The position numbers were made by a program, and so were the translations under genes. A stretch of DNA of 64,000 nt from JAJVHZ01 sp041395385 (GTDB lineage Bacteria; Pseudomonadota; Gammaproteobacteria; JAJPIJ01). Positions 52,450 to 62,246 of the stretch are shown here, one piece after another (the stretch's first letter is position 1; each line of letters opens with the position of its first letter). The notes beneath the pieces were generated by a model. That model did no database searches, was not told where the DNA came from, and was given only the letters and a program-made list of their open reading frames with translations. The stretch is taken from contig JAWLAN010000016.1 in the NCBI GenBank assembly GCA_041395385.1, positions 60,015-124,014 of the forward strand, written 5' to 3'.

Positions 52450-55400
52450 ATGGTTAAGCGCCTCACCCTCAAGTTCCTGAATGTATTGTGGAAGACCACG
52501 GCGGTGCTGGTCGTGGGCGTGGCCGTGATGGTGAGCGTGGTCAGACTGATGCTGCCGGGGATCGATCGCTACCGCGAGCCGATCACGCAGTGGGTCAGCA
52601 GGCAGATCGCCCAGCCGGTGGAGTTCGACGCCATCAACGCCAACTGGCAGGGCTGGACGCCGGTCATCGAGTTGAGCAACGTCCGCCTGGCGGGCGAGGA
52701 TGGCGGAAAGTCCGTCACCCGCTTCGCCAAGGCGAGCTTCGCGCTGGACCCCATCCGATCCCTGAAGCGGCGGGAGGTCGTCCCCGGCCAGCTCGTGGTC
52801 AGCGGCATGGAGATCTCGCTGGCGCGCAGCGAGGACGGCAGCATCCGGCTGGAGGGCGTCGGCGAGGGCGAGACCGCCGTTTCGAGCCTCAGGAAGAACG
52901 CGCTGGCCTACTGGCTGCAGACCCAGCAGCAGCTGTCCATCGAGGAGGCGGCCATCACCTGGAACGACGATCGCCTGCTCAAGCCCCTCATATTCTCGAA
53001 CGTCTCGCTGGACATACGCAGCGACGGACAGCGCCGCCAGTTCAACGGCCGCGCCCGACTTCCCGACTCCGACAGCGAGTTCGAGTTCCGCCTCGACGCC
53101 GACGGCGATCTGCTCACCAGCACCTGGTCCGGCCGGATGTACCTGGAAGGCCATGGCATCGCCCCGCAGTCGCTGCTCGAGTACAAGCGCTGGCTGGGCC
53201 TGGAGGTGGTCGGCGGACAGCTCGATTTCCAGTTCTGGAGCGACTGGCACAATGCGCGGGTCAGCCGCGTCAGCGGCGTCTTCTCCGCCGGCGGATCGGA
53301 GGTCGGCGCGCGCGGGCACCGCATGCGGCTGCAGCAGATGCGAGGCACCGTCGACGCCCAGCGCACCGAACCGGGGGAATGGCTGCTGCAGGTCAGTTCG
53401 CTGCAGGTCCAGACCGCCAACGGCTCCTGGCCCGACAGCCGGATCGTCATGCAGCTGAAACGCCCGCACTCGCCAGCCACCGCGCCGGAGATGCAGATCA
53501 ACGTCGACTACCTGAAGCTCGACGACGTGGTCCCGGTGACCAGCAGCATCACCGCACTGCCGCCGCAGGTCCGCGACGCCCTGACGTCGATGGGTCCGCG
53601 CGGGGCCGTGCGTGACTTTAGACTGCGGTACACGCCCTCGGCCGCACCCGGGGAGCAGACCGCGCTCAGCGCGGAATTCGAGGATCTGGGCATCCGCGGC
53701 GCGGACAGCCTGCCGGAGCTCAACGGGCTGCGCGGCTCCATCGCCGTGGCCGCCGACAGCGGCACCGTGACGCTCGATTGCGATCGCGTCAGCGTCTCGG
53801 CACCGAGGCTCTACGACCAGCCGATCATCCTGACCCGCCTCGACGGCAGGCTCGGGCTGAGCCGCACGGGCGATGGCTGGCGGCTCACCACCGACGGGCT
53901 CAGCGTCGCCAATGCCGACTTCGACCTGACCGCGTTCGGGAACATCGCCACGCGCGTGGGTGGCGCGCCTCAGGCGCAGTTGTTCGCGCGCATCGATCAC
54001 GTCAGCGCCCGGCGCATCAAGGACTACCTGCCCAAGATCGGCGTGAAGCCCAAGGTTCACAACTGGTTCAGCCACGCGTTTCCCTCGGGACGCGTCGACG
54101 GCGGCGGCATCGTCGTGCGCGGGCCGCTCGATGAATTCCCCTTCGACGGCAAGAACGGCCGCTTCGAGGCGCGCCTGCACGTCGTGGACGCGGAACTGCT
54201 GTTCCGTCCCAAGTGGCCGATCGTCACCAGGGTCAACGGCGACGTGGTGTTCTCCGGCCGCAGCATGACGGTGTTCGTGCCGGAGGCGCAGACCCTCGGC
54301 GCGGCGCTGACCGAGACCACGGCGCTCATTCCGGACCTGTTCGCCAAGGACAAGCTGCTGCTCATCGATGGCACCGCGCGGGCCCCGACCGCCGTTGGCC
54401 GCCGGTACCTGCTGGAAAGTCCGCTCAAGGACAAGGTGCCGGAGGTGCCCAACCTGCTGACCGACGCCGGCCGGATCGACCTCGCCCTCAGCCTGCGCAT
54501 ACCGCTGCGGCCGGTGCCCAACGAGGTCAAGGGCACCATCAAGCTGCAGGACGCGGTCGTGCGCTCCCCACAACTGAACGGCGAGATCGGGTCGGTCCGC
54601 GGCGCGCTTACCTTCACTCAGCGGGGCTTCGAAGCCACCGGCCTGGAGGGTGTCTACGCCGAGGAGCCCGTGGCGTTGAGCATCAAGGGGACCTCGGAGA
54701 AGGGACGGGTGGACGCGCAGTTCACCCTCGGCGGACGCGGAGATACGGCCTACCTCGCCGAACGCCTGACGGCCTTGACGCCGGCCATCGCGACCTGGCT
54801 CGAACGGCACAAGGCGCTCGACCATGCCACCGGGGAGACCGACTGGCAGGTGACCGCCCAGCTGAGCAAGCCCGCGGGCGACGCGGCGCGGGTCACCGAT
54901 CTGCGCGTCAGTTCCACGCTCGCGGGCATGCAGCTCGATCTGCCGTCGCCGCTGGGCAAGGGCCGCACCGAGTCGCGCCCGCTGGCCATACACGTCGACC
55001 TGGCGCAGACGACCAGCCGCGGCATCGATTTCAGCCTGGGCAACGAGCTGCACGGCGCGCTGCTGCTCGCCGAGGGCGTGGAAGGCACCACCCGGCTGAA
55101 GCGCGCCGCGTTGCGTTTCGGAAACTCCCCGGCGAACCTGCCCGCCGACGACACCCTCGCCATCACCGGCACGACCTCGGAGCTGTCGATCAACGACTGG
55201 CTGGATGCGCTCTACGAGCGCATGTCCCTGGGCGGAGCCGTCGGCAACTCCTCGGCGCCGCCGATACCGATCTGGATCGACCTGAGCGCCGATCGCCTGC
55301 AGGCGCTCGGGCGCAACTTCGAGCACGTGCGCGTGCGCGGCGACAGCGGCCGCACGCACTGGAAGCTGCATGTCATCGGCGATCAGATCGAGGGCGACGT

Positions 55401-56376
55401 CATCATTCCACACTATCTGAAGCAGATGCCCAGCAAGGCGGACCTGCGCAAACTGCACGTCCCGCCGCGCGCGGTGGCCAGCGTCACGCCGGTCAACGTC
55501 AACCCCGGCCGCATGCCGCCCTTCAGCATCGAGGTCGACGATTTCGCCTACCAGACGGCGAGTCTCGGCCGCGGCGAGTTGCGCACCGCCCCGGTCCCCA
55601 ACGGCCTGAAGATCGAGACCCTGAAGTTTGAATCGCCGGCGTCGACGGTCAGCGCCCAGGGGGAGTGGATCTATGCCGACGAGGTCCACACCTCGCGCTT
55701 CAACATCGACGTGGATGCCGCCGATCTCGGCAAGCTGCTCGGACAGTTCGGCTACGGCGTCACGGCGGTCGAGGGCGGCAAGACGGCCATCGACATCAAC
55801 GCCTCCTGGGCGGGAAGCCCGGCCGACTTCACGCTCGAGCGGCTGCACGGATCGATGACCATGAACATCGAGGACGGCCGCTTCCTCGACGTGGACAACC
55901 CGGCCGTCGGTCGTTTCTTCGGATTGCTGAGCATACAGGCGCTGCCCAAGCGACTGATGCTCGATTTCAACGACCTCTTCGCCAAGGGCATGGGTTTCGA
56001 CCGGATCAGCGGCAATTTCGAGTTCGATGGCGGCAATGCCTACACCAACAACCTGGTGATGCACGCCTCCTCGGCGCGCATCGAGGTCACGGGGCGCACC
56101 GGGCTGGCCGGGCAGGACTACGACCAGGTGGCCACCGTCACGCCGCAGATCTCCGACAGCCTGCCGGTGGCGAGCGCGATCTTCGGCCCGGTGGGCGCCA
56201 CGGTGGGCGCGGCGATCTTCATCGGCAAGCAGCTCATCCCGGAGCTGCCGGGCCAGATCGACAAGCTGCTCGCGCGGCAATACACGATCACCGGATCGTG
56301 GAAGGACCCGAAGGTCGAGCAGGTGCAGGGAAACTCCGGCGAGAACGTCAGCCCGGCGCCGACCGCGGACGGCTGA
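52450..56376 (+). CDS. yhdP: YhdP-family AsmA-like envelope lipid transport protein
   Basis: 1308 residues, normal for the family. One N-terminal membrane helix (about 12-35), then a long periplasmic beta-groove region with the family marks QPVEFDAINANWQGWTPVIEL, NWFSHAFPSGRVDGGGIVVRG, and the C-terminal FFGLLSIQALPKRLMLDFNDLFAKG. TamB/AsmA-like proteins bridge the periplasm and carry phospholipids to the outer membrane. It follows rng directly. A 1320-codon frame on the opposite strand is a shadow of high-GC codon bias. Confidence 0.95.
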   Translation: MVKRLTLKFLNVLWKTTAVLVVGVAVMVSVVRLMLPGIDRYREPITQWVSRQIAQPVEFDAINANWQGWTPVIELSNVRLAGEDGGKSVTRFAKASFALDPIRSLKRREVVPGQLVVSGMEISLARSEDGSIRLEGVGEGETAVSSLRKNALAYWLQTQQQLSIEEAAITWNDDRLLKPLIFSNVSLDIRSDGQRRQFNGRARLPDSDSEFEFRLDADGDLLTSTWSGRMYLEGHGIAPQSLLEYKRWLGLEVVGGQLDFQFWSDWHNARVSRVSGVFSAGGSEVGARGHRMRLQQMRGTVDAQRTEPGEWLLQVSSLQVQTANGSWPDSRIVMQLKRPHSPATAPEMQINVDYLKLDDVVPVTSSITALPPQVRDALTSMGPRGAVRDFRLRYTPSAAPGEQTALSAEFEDLGIRGADSLPELNGLRGSIAVAADSGTVTLDCDRVSVSAPRLYDQPIILTRLDGRLGLSRTGDGWRLTTDGLSVANADFDLTAFGNIATRVGGAPQAQLFARIDHVSARRIKDYLPKIGVKPKVHNWFSHAFPSGRVDGGGIVVRGPLDEFPFDGKNGRFEARLHVVDAELLFRPKWPIVTRVNGDVVFSGRSMTVFVPEAQTLGAALTETTALIPDLFAKDKLLLIDGTARAPTAVGRRYLLESPLKDKVPEVPNLLTDAGRIDLALSLRIPLRPVPNEVKGTIKLQDAVVRSPQLNGEIGSVRGALTFTQRGFEATGLEGVYAEEPVALSIKGTSEKGRVDAQFTLGGRGDTAYLAERLTALTPAIATWLERHKALDHATGETDWQVTAQLSKPAGDAARVTDLRVSSTLAGMQLDLPSPLGKGRTESRPLAIHVDLAQTTSRGIDFSLGNELHGALLLAEGVEGTTRLKRAALRFGNSPANLPADDTLAITGTTSELSINDWLDALYERMSLGGAVGNSSAPPIPIWIDLSADRLQALGRNFEHVRVRGDSGRTHWKLHVIGDQIEGDVIIPHYLKQMPSKADLRKLHVPPRAVASVTPVNVNPGRMPPFSIEVDDFAYQTASLGRGELRTAPVPNGLKIETLKFESPASTVSAQGEWIYADEVHTSRFNIDVDAADLGKLLGQFGYGVTAVEGGKTAIDINASWAGSPADFTLERLHGSMTMNIEDGRFLDVDNPAVGRFFGLLSIQALPKRLMLDFNDLFAKGMGFDRISGNFEFDGGNAYTNNLVMHASSARIEVTGRTGLAGQDYDQVATVTPQISDSLPVASAIFGPVGATVGAAIFIGKQLIPELPGQIDKLLARQYTITGSWKDPKVEQVQGNSGENVSPAPTADG

Positions 56377-56460
56377 AGCCGCCCGCCGGCTCAAGGCCCG
56401 CGGTTTCGGCCTTCCCGCGCGCGATCTGTCCGCGCGCCGCCCGGCGCCGCGGCGGGCGCG

Positions 56461-57660
56461 CTATTGCCCCACGACGCTCACCTCGGCGCGGCGCGCCTCG
56501 GCAAGGCTTCCGCTGCCCGTGGTGTCCAGCGGCTGACGCAGGATGATGCGTTCGCGCACGACCCCGGCGGCCACCAGCGCGGCCCACGTTGCCCCGGCCC
56601 GGTTCTTCGCCAGGGCGGCGTTGAGCTCCTGCGAGCCGCGCGGATCGTGGAACCCCTGGATCACCGCCCTGGCCTCCGGATGCTCCTGCAGATAGCGGAC
56701 GATCGGTGCCAGCACCTCATCGGCGTCGGCGGGAAGGGCCCACTTCGCGGTGTCGAAATAGAGCCTGGCGGCCGGCGGCAGGTCCCCGGTGCCGGCTGGC
56801 ACGGCCTCCGCGGCGGGCGTCACCGCCGGCGGGTAATAGACCTCGTGATGCAGCTCGGCGTAGCGCGGCCCGGCCCACGCCGGCAGCGTGGAGGGCGCAG
56901 TGCGCACCTGCGCGTTCGGGTCGTCGATCACGTAGGCGGGCGACGGCGCCGTCGATGCTTCCGGCTCCTCGTCCACGATCGCCGCGGGGGCCGGCGCCTC
57001 GGCCCGCGCCCCCTCCGGCGCTCCGGGCTCCGGCGCGCCCGGCGGCACGTAGACCTCGTGCTCGTAGACCGGCGGCTGCGGCCCTTCCCAGCGCGGCAGT
57101 TGCACCGCCTCGGTACGAACCTGACGGTTGGGCTCGGAGATCGTGTAGGGCGGCTCCGCGGCCGGCGCGATCGGCGGCACGTAGACCTCGTGCTCGTAGA
57201 CCGGTGGCTGCGGCCCTTCCCAGCGCGGCAGCTGCACCGGCTCGGTGCGAACCTGGCGGTTGGGCTCGGAGATCGTGTAGGGCGGCTCCGGCTCCGCAGC
57301 CGGCCGCCCGGTCTCCTCCGGCGGCGGCGGTTCCGCGACCGCAACCTCGGCCTCGACCGCGGCCGTGTCCGCTGGCGATTCGGAGACGGCCGCCCCGGCC
57401 TCGACCGCGGCCGGCGGCGGCTGCTTGCCGCTCGGCTCGAGGGTCACCGCCGGCGGAAGGGGCTCGCCGGTCGGCGCGGTCGCCGGCGCAGACGCCGTTG
57501 CGCCGGCCTCCCCGGCGCAGCAAGCCGCCGCCGAATAGGGTCCATGGCCGCGCCACCACAGCAGCAACAGCAGCATCGCCAGCAGCACCGCGACGGTCAG
57601 CCGCACGTGGTCGAGGACCCTCGCCTCCTCGTCGCCCGCCATCGCGTCTTGCCTGTCCAC
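56461..57660 (-). CDS. OmpA-domain inner-membrane-anchored protein with 44-residue repeats
   Basis: 399 residues. One membrane helix (about 20-36), a Pro/Ala-rich stretch, then three repeats: 127-163, 171-207 (nearly identical: PYTISEPNRQVRTE, LPRWEGPQPPVYEHEVYVPP) and a diverged third at 241-278 (YVIDDPNAQVRT, WAGPRYAELHHEVYYPP). A C-terminal OmpA-like domain (about 297-395; LYFDTAKWALPADADEVL, VIQGFHDPRGSQELN) should bind peptidoglycan. Function of the repeats unknown. It is preceded by a small TM/helix-hairpin-helix gene (12-bp gap). Confidence 0.8.
   Translation of the reverse strand: MDRQDAMAGDEEARVLDHVRLTVAVLLAMLLLLLWWRGHGPYSAAACCAGEAGATASAPATAPTGEPLPPAVTLEPSGKQPPPAAVEAGAAVSESPADTAAVEAEVAVAEPPPPEETGRPAAEPEPPYTISEPNRQVRTEPVQLPRWEGPQPPVYEHEVYVPPIAPAAEPPYTISEPNRQVRTEAVQLPRWEGPQPPVYEHEVYVPPGAPEPGAPEGARAEAPAPAAIVDEEPEASTAPSPAYVIDDPNAQVRTAPSTLPAWAGPRYAELHHEVYYPPAVTPAAEAVPAGTGDLPPAARLYFDTAKWALPADADEVLAPIVRYLQEHPEARAVIQGFHDPRGSQELNAALAKNRAGATWAALVAAGVVRERIILRQPLDTTGSGSLAEARRAEVSVVGQ
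57041..57290. repeat. Direct DNA repeats within the OmpA-domain gene
   Basis: Units 57041-57158 and 57173-57290 (118 bp each, 132-bp period) are nearly identical, encoding the first two protein repeats. Low divergence suggests a recent duplication; length may vary between strains. Confidence 0.85.
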
Positions 57661-57672
57661 GCGCTGCCCGGC

Positions 57673-58248
57673 CTAGTCGGTGGAGCGTCCGGCGGTGAGC
57701 CGATCCTGATACGCCTTCAGGTCGGCCCAGCGATTCCGGGCGGCCATCGCCGCCTGCTCCGGCCACGTCTGCGGCTGCGCCAGCTTGAAATTCGGCCCGG
57801 CGGCATCGAGGATGCCCTCGAGGCCCTCCGGCGTCGCTGCCGCCAGCTGCGCGAACGTCGCGATCCCGCGCGCGCGCAACACCTCGGCGATCTTCGGACC
57901 TATTCCTTCGACCACGGTCAGGTCGTCTGCACCCTGCAGCGCGAACCCGGCGGCGCGCGCCGCGGCGAGATCAATGGGCCCGCTGGCGGCGACGCTGTTG
58001 CCGCGGGCGGCGGGCGCTTGCGATTCCTCGATGCGATCGCCGGGATAGAAGCGGGTGTTGACGAGCCGGTGCAGGGCCGAGTCCGGTGCCGGCGAGGAAG
58101 ATTCCGAGTAATAGAGTCCGCCGCCGTCCGGCGCCGCCGGCCCGCCGCCGCGCATGGATCGACAGATCCGCGCCATCAGCCAGTTCAACAGCCAGCCCAG
58201 CAGCAAACCGAGCAGAAACCACCACAGACAACAGCCCAATGCCGCCAT
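57673..58248 (-). CDS. Membrane-anchored helix-hairpin-helix protein
   Basis: 191 residues. Hydrophobic start (CCLWWFLLGLLLGWLLNWLM, 6-25), a polar linker, then a helix-hairpin-helix motif at about 107-150: ADDLTVVEGIGPKIAEVLRA and GIATFAQLAAATPEGLEGIL, the form found in proteins annotated as flap-endonuclease-like or DUF4332. Such domains bind DNA or proteins; here it is tied to the membrane. Same operon as the OmpA-domain protein, upstream of it. Confidence 0.7.
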   Translation of the reverse strand: MAALGCCLWWFLLGLLLGWLLNWLMARICRSMRGGGPAAPDGGGLYYSESSSPAPDSALHRLVNTRFYPGDRIEESQAPAARGNSVAASGPIDLAAARAAGFALQGADDLTVVEGIGPKIAEVLRARGIATFAQLAAATPEGLEGILDAAGPNFKLAQPQTWPEQAAMAARNRWADLKAYQDRLTAGRSTD

Positions 58249-58588
58249 GCTTCCTCCCCCAAGCCCTCAGTCCGCACGGTCCTCGCGTGGCGCCGGCCGC
58301 TCGCGACACCGCCGCCTGCCGCGGCACACGCAATACCGCCTTATCCCCGGCTAGAGGTTAGCATAGTTCCGCGCGGCCCCGCCCGCGCGCGGCGTGTCGG
58401 TCGCGATCCGGACCGGCGGGTCGACGCCCCGCGCCGTCGCGAGAGCGCGCCGCGTAGCCTAGAATAGCGGCGCGACCCGAGCCACGGAGTCGAACCGGCC
58501 TCGCCGCGGGCGTGTATGCGCGCTTGCCCTCCGGCAGCGACGGTCGCGTCAGTCGCGGCGCGGCCTCGCCCCGCGAACAGATACGCGC
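58249..58588. other. Divergent intergenic region upstream of the bd oxidase operon
   Basis: 340 bp, very GC-rich, no gene seen. TAGAAT at 58460-58465 is a candidate -10 for cydP on the plus strand (leader about 115 nt), without a good -35. No FNR-type TTGAT-N4-ATCAA site was found. Confidence 0.35.
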
Positions 58589-58807
58589 ATGAAGACGAAT
58601 GCACGCCCCGTGACCGCGCACGAACCCGCCCGAACCCCCTGGATCCGCGATGTCGCCCTCGCGCGCAAGCTCACGCTGGTCCTGGTCGTGAAGCTCTGCT
58701 TCATCCTCGCCATGAAACAGTTGTGGTTCTCCGAGCCCAAGACCGACGGCATGAGCATGCCCATCGACGCCGTGGAACGACACCTCCTCGGCCCTCCGGC
58801 ACCCTAG
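58589..58807 (+). CDS. cydP: CydP-like small protein upstream of cydA
   Basis: 72 residues with one membrane helix (LARKLTLVLVVKLCFILAMK) followed by QLWFSEP. It matches in layout the small CydP proteins encoded before cydAB in many proteobacteria and thought to be accessory to the bd oxidase. 33 bp before cydA. Its role is not established. Confidence 0.75.
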   Translation: MKTNARPVTAHEPARTPWIRDVALARKLTLVLVVKLCFILAMKQLWFSEPKTDGMSMPIDAVERHLLGPPAP

Positions 58808-58840
58808 GCGTCACGCACCCCTCACCACCACGGACTCGCC

Positions 58841-60415
58841 ATGTTCCCCACCGAAGAAGTCGTGAACCTCTCGCGGCTGCAGTTCGCGATCACCGCCCTG
58901 TACCACTTCCTGTTCGTGCCGCTGACGCTGGGGCTGTCGTGGATACTGGTCATCATGGAGTCGGTGTACGTGATGACAGGCCGTCAGATCTACAAGGACA
59001 TGACGCGCTTCTGGGGCAAGCTGTTCGGCATCAACTTCGCCATGGGCGTCACCACCGGCATCACCATGGAATTCCAGTTCGGAACCAACTGGTCGTACTA
59101 CTCGCACTACGTCGGCGACATCTTCGGCATACCGCTGGCGGTGGAGGGCCTGATGGCCTTCTTCCTGGAGTCGACCTTCGTCGGCCTGTTCTTCTTCGGC
59201 TGGGATCGACTGAGCCGCGTGCAGCACCTGGTGGTGACCTTCCTCGTCGCGCTCGGGTCGAATCTCTCGGCGCTGTGGATCCTGATCGCCAACGGCTGGA
59301 TGCAGAACCCGGTGGGCGCGCAGTTCAACATGCAAACCATGCGCATGGAACTGACCGGCGTGGCCGATCTGATCTTCAATCCGGTCGCGCAGGTGAAGTT
59401 CGTGCACACCGTGGCGGCCGGCTACACGGTGGCGGCGAGCTTCGTGCTCGGCGTCTCGGCCTACTACCTGCTGCGCGGCCGCGATGTCGCCTTCGCCTCA
59501 CGCTCGTTCGCGGCGGCGGCCGGCTTCGGGCTGGCCGCCGTGCTGTCGGTCATCGTGCTGGGCGATGAGTCCGGCTACACCAGCGGCGAGGTGCAGAAGA
59601 TGAAGCTCGCAACGATCGAGGCGGAGTGGGAGACCCACGAGCCCCCGGCGGGGATCACGCTGTTCGGAATACCGAACCAGGAGGAGGAGCGCACCGACTA
59701 CGCCGTGAAGATCCCGTGGGTGCTGGGGCTCATCGCCACGCGTTCCATCGACGAGGAGGTGGCGGGCATCAAGGAGCTGAAGGCCGCCAACCAGGAGCGC
59801 ATCCGCGAGGGCATCAAGGCCTATGCCGCGCTGCAGAAGATCCGCGGCGGCGACCGCAGCGCCGAGGCGATCGCGCAGTTCGAAGCGACGAAACAGCATC
59901 TCGGCTACGGGCTGCTGCTGAAGAAGTACGCCCCCGCGGTGATCGACGCGACCGAGGAACAGATCCGCCAGGCCACGGACGACACCGTGCCGAAGGTGTG
60001 GGTCATGTTCTGGGCCTTCCGCATCATGGTCGGCTGCGGCTTCGCCCTGCTGTTCGTCTTCGCGTTGTCCTTCTACACCTGCGCGAAGCGGCGCATCACG
60101 ACGGCGAGATGGCCGCTGAAGCTCGCGGTCTGGACCATGCCGCTGCCGTGGATCGCCGCCGAGGTGGGCTGGATCGTCGCCGAGTACGGCCGCCAGCCTT
60201 GGACCATCTCCGAGGTGCTGCCCACGCACCTGAGCGCATCGTCGCTGTCGACCGGCGATCTGTATTTCAGCCTCGCCGGCTTCATCGGCTTCTACACGTT
60301 TCTGCTCGTGATCGAGGTCTTCCTGATGGTCAAGTACGTCCGTCTCGGCCCGAGCAGCCTGCACACCGGCCGCTACCACTACGAACAGGCCGGCGCGCCC
60401 GCGCTCGTGCGATGA
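58841..60415 (+). CDS. cydA: Cytochrome bd ubiquinol oxidase subunit I
   Basis: 524 residues. LSRLQFAITALYHFLFVPLTLG with the haem b595/d helix, NWSYYSHYVGDIFG, and AEYGRQPWTISEVLPT, the universal CydA GRQPW motif; long Q-loop (about 240-390), like the E. coli enzyme. Inner-membrane quinol:O2 reductase with high O2 affinity. Operon cydP-A-B-X. Confidence 0.97.
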   Translation: MFPTEEVVNLSRLQFAITALYHFLFVPLTLGLSWILVIMESVYVMTGRQIYKDMTRFWGKLFGINFAMGVTTGITMEFQFGTNWSYYSHYVGDIFGIPLAVEGLMAFFLESTFVGLFFFGWDRLSRVQHLVVTFLVALGSNLSALWILIANGWMQNPVGAQFNMQTMRMELTGVADLIFNPVAQVKFVHTVAAGYTVAASFVLGVSAYYLLRGRDVAFASRSFAAAAGFGLAAVLSVIVLGDESGYTSGEVQKMKLATIEAEWETHEPPAGITLFGIPNQEEERTDYAVKIPWVLGLIATRSIDEEVAGIKELKAANQERIREGIKAYAALQKIRGGDRSAEAIAQFEATKQHLGYGLLLKKYAPAVIDATEEQIRQATDDTVPKVWVMFWAFRIMVGCGFALLFVFALSFYTCAKRRITTARWPLKLAVWTMPLPWIAAEVGWIVAEYGRQPWTISEVLPTHLSASSLSTGDLYFSLAGFIGFYTFLLVIEVFLMVKYVRLGPSSLHTGRYHYEQAGAPALVR

Positions 60416-60460
60416 GGCGGGGCCATGTCATCCGCGCCAGCCTGAGAGGAGCCACAGAGC

Positions 60461-61597
60461 ATGCTTGATTACGAAACACTGAAGATCATCTGGTGGCTGG
60501 CTTTGGGTGTGCTGCTGATCGGGTTTGCGGTGAGCGACGGCTTCGATATGGGGATATGCACGCTGCTGCCCTTCCTCGGGAAGAACGACGTCGAGCGCCG
60601 CGTCATCATCAACAGCGTCGGGCCGACCTGGGAGGGCAACCAGACCTGGCTCATCACCGCCGGCGGCGCCGCCTTCGCCGCCTGGCCCCTGGTATACGCG
60701 GTGGGCTTCTCGACGCTGTACGTCGCGCTGCTGCTCACGCTGTTCGCGCTGTTCTTCCGGCCGGTGGGCTTTGATTACCGCAGCAAGCTGCAGCATCCCG
60801 CCTGGCGCAACGCCTGGGACTGGGGCCTGTTCGTCGGCGGCGCGGTGCCGTCGCTCATCTTCGGGGTGGCCATCGGCAATCTCTTCCTGGGACTGCCCTT
60901 CAGCATCGATGGCGAGATGCGGATCGCCGGCCATGGCGGACTGCTGGACCATCTGGCGCCGTTCGCCCTGTTCTGCGGCGTGGTCAGCCTGCTGATGCTG
61001 TGCACGCACGGGGCCATCTTCCTGCAGCTGAAGACCGATGGCGTGATCGCCGAGCGCGCGCGCCGGACCGCGCGCCGCCTCGGGACGGCGTTGCTTCTCG
61101 CCTTCGCACTCGGCGGCGTGTGGGTGAGCCAGGTCGACGGCCACGTCGTCACGGCCGTCCCGGACCCGGGCGGCGTGGTCGTACCGACGCAGAAGACCGT
61201 CGAGCTGGTGCGGGGCGGCTGGCTGCGCAACTACGGGCAGTATCCCTGGATGGCGCTCGCGCCCGTGGCCGGCTTCGCGGGCTTCGCCCTGGCATTGCTG
61301 CTGTCCTGGCGGCGCTCGGCCACACCGGCCTTCTTCTGCAGCGCGATCGGCGTCGCCGGCGTAATCCTGACGGCGGGCTTCAGCCTGTTCCCGTTCCTGC
61401 TGCCCTCGTCGATCGATCCGAACGTCGGCCTCACGGTCTGGGACGCCGGCTCCAGTCACCGCACCATGCTCATCATGCTCGGTGTGGCGGTCGTGTTCCT
61501 GCCCATCGTCATCGCCTACACCGCCTGGGTGTACCGTGTGATGCGCGGCAAGCTCACGCCCGAGAGCATCGTCGAGAACACGCATACGGCATATTGA
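60461..61597 (+). CDS. cydB: Cytochrome bd ubiquinol oxidase subunit II
   Basis: 378 residues. LKIIWWLALGVLLIGFAVSD at the start, FDMGICTLLPFLGKND, GPTWEGNQTWLI; eight or nine membrane helices. Pairs with CydA. 45 bp after cydA, GAGAGGAG ribosome site. Confidence 0.97.
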   Translation: MLDYETLKIIWWLALGVLLIGFAVSDGFDMGICTLLPFLGKNDVERRVIINSVGPTWEGNQTWLITAGGAAFAAWPLVYAVGFSTLYVALLLTLFALFFRPVGFDYRSKLQHPAWRNAWDWGLFVGGAVPSLIFGVAIGNLFLGLPFSIDGEMRIAGHGGLLDHLAPFALFCGVVSLLMLCTHGAIFLQLKTDGVIAERARRTARRLGTALLLAFALGGVWVSQVDGHVVTAVPDPGGVVVPTQKTVELVRGGWLRNYGQYPWMALAPVAGFAGFALALLLSWRRSATPAFFCSAIGVAGVILTAGFSLFPFLLPSSIDPNVGLTVWDAGSSHRTMLIMLGVAVVFLPIVIAYTAWVYRVMRGKLTPESIVENTHTAY

Positions 61598-61612
61598 GAG
61601 GGAGGCGCGCGC

Positions 61613-61723
61613 ATGTGGTACTTCACCTGGATACTGGGCGTGGGGTTCGCCCTGGCCTGCGGCATCATCAACGTGATGTGGCTGGAGCACGAACTGTCCT
61701 TCGAAAGCGAGCCGGACGCCTAG
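61613..61723 (+). CDS. cydX: Cytochrome bd oxidase small subunit CydX
   Basis: 36 residues: MWYFTWILGVGFALACGIIN followed by VMWLEHELSFESEPDA, one membrane helix and the family start MWYFxWILG. Needed for stability of the bd complex. Ribosome site GAGAGGGAGG, 15 bp after cydB. Confidence 0.95.
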   Translation: MWYFTWILGVGFALACGIINVMWLEHELSFESEPDA

Positions 61724-61725
61724 CG

Positions 61726-62187
61726 ATGCCGTCGCACGGCGATATCTGGAAGCCGAACGTCGTGGTGGCCTCGGTGGTCGAGCGCGACGGGCGCTTCCTC
61801 GTGGTGGAAGAGCGTGACGAGGAGGGGCGGCTGGTCATCAACCAGCCCGCCGGCCACCTGGATCGGGGCGAGACGCTGATCGCGGCCGCCAGGCGCGAGA
61901 CGCTGGAGGAGACCGCCTGGCACACCGAGCCGCTGGCGATCATCGGGATCTACACCTATCCGCGGCCCGGCACCGACATCGTGTACATGCGCTGCTGTTA
62001 TCACAGCCGCGCCCTGCGTCACGAGCCCGACCGGCCGCTCGATTACCCGGTCGAACGCGTCTGCTGGTACACGCGCGAGGAACTGCTGGAGCGCCGCCCG
62101 ATGCACCGCAGCCCGCTGGTCATGCGCTGCATCGAGGACTATCTCGCGGGCAGGCGGTTCCCGCTCGACCTCATCCAGCACTGCTGA
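61726..62187 (+). CDS. nudJ: NUDIX hydrolase, NudJ type
   Basis: 153 residues from ATG 61726, two bases after cydX. Nudix box GHLDRGETLIAAARRETLEE plus TAW: all metal-binding acids present (G-x5-E-x7-REUxEE), with Ala at the final Gly. KPNVVVASVVERDGRFLVVEE and VERVCWYTREEL fit the NudJ (thiamine pyrophosphate / nucleoside triphosphate pyrophosphatase) group. Possibly read from the cyd promoter. Confidence 0.88.
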   Translation: MPSHGDIWKPNVVVASVVERDGRFLVVEERDEEGRLVINQPAGHLDRGETLIAAARRETLEETAWHTEPLAIIGIYTYPRPGTDIVYMRCCYHSRALRHEPDRPLDYPVERVCWYTREELLERRPMHRSPLVMRCIEDYLAGRRFPLDLIQHC

Positions 62188-62246
62188 GGCATTCCCGCGG
62201 AAACGAGTTCTGGCTGGCGCGGAGGCCATGGTGTAGCCTTCCGGCC

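Noticed and set aside
52432..56394. Open frame of 1320 codons on the minus strand opposite yhdP
   Set aside because: Long antisense frames are expected with this GC content and codon bias; its translation is Arg/Asp/His-rich without domains, while yhdP on the plus strand has full family motifs.
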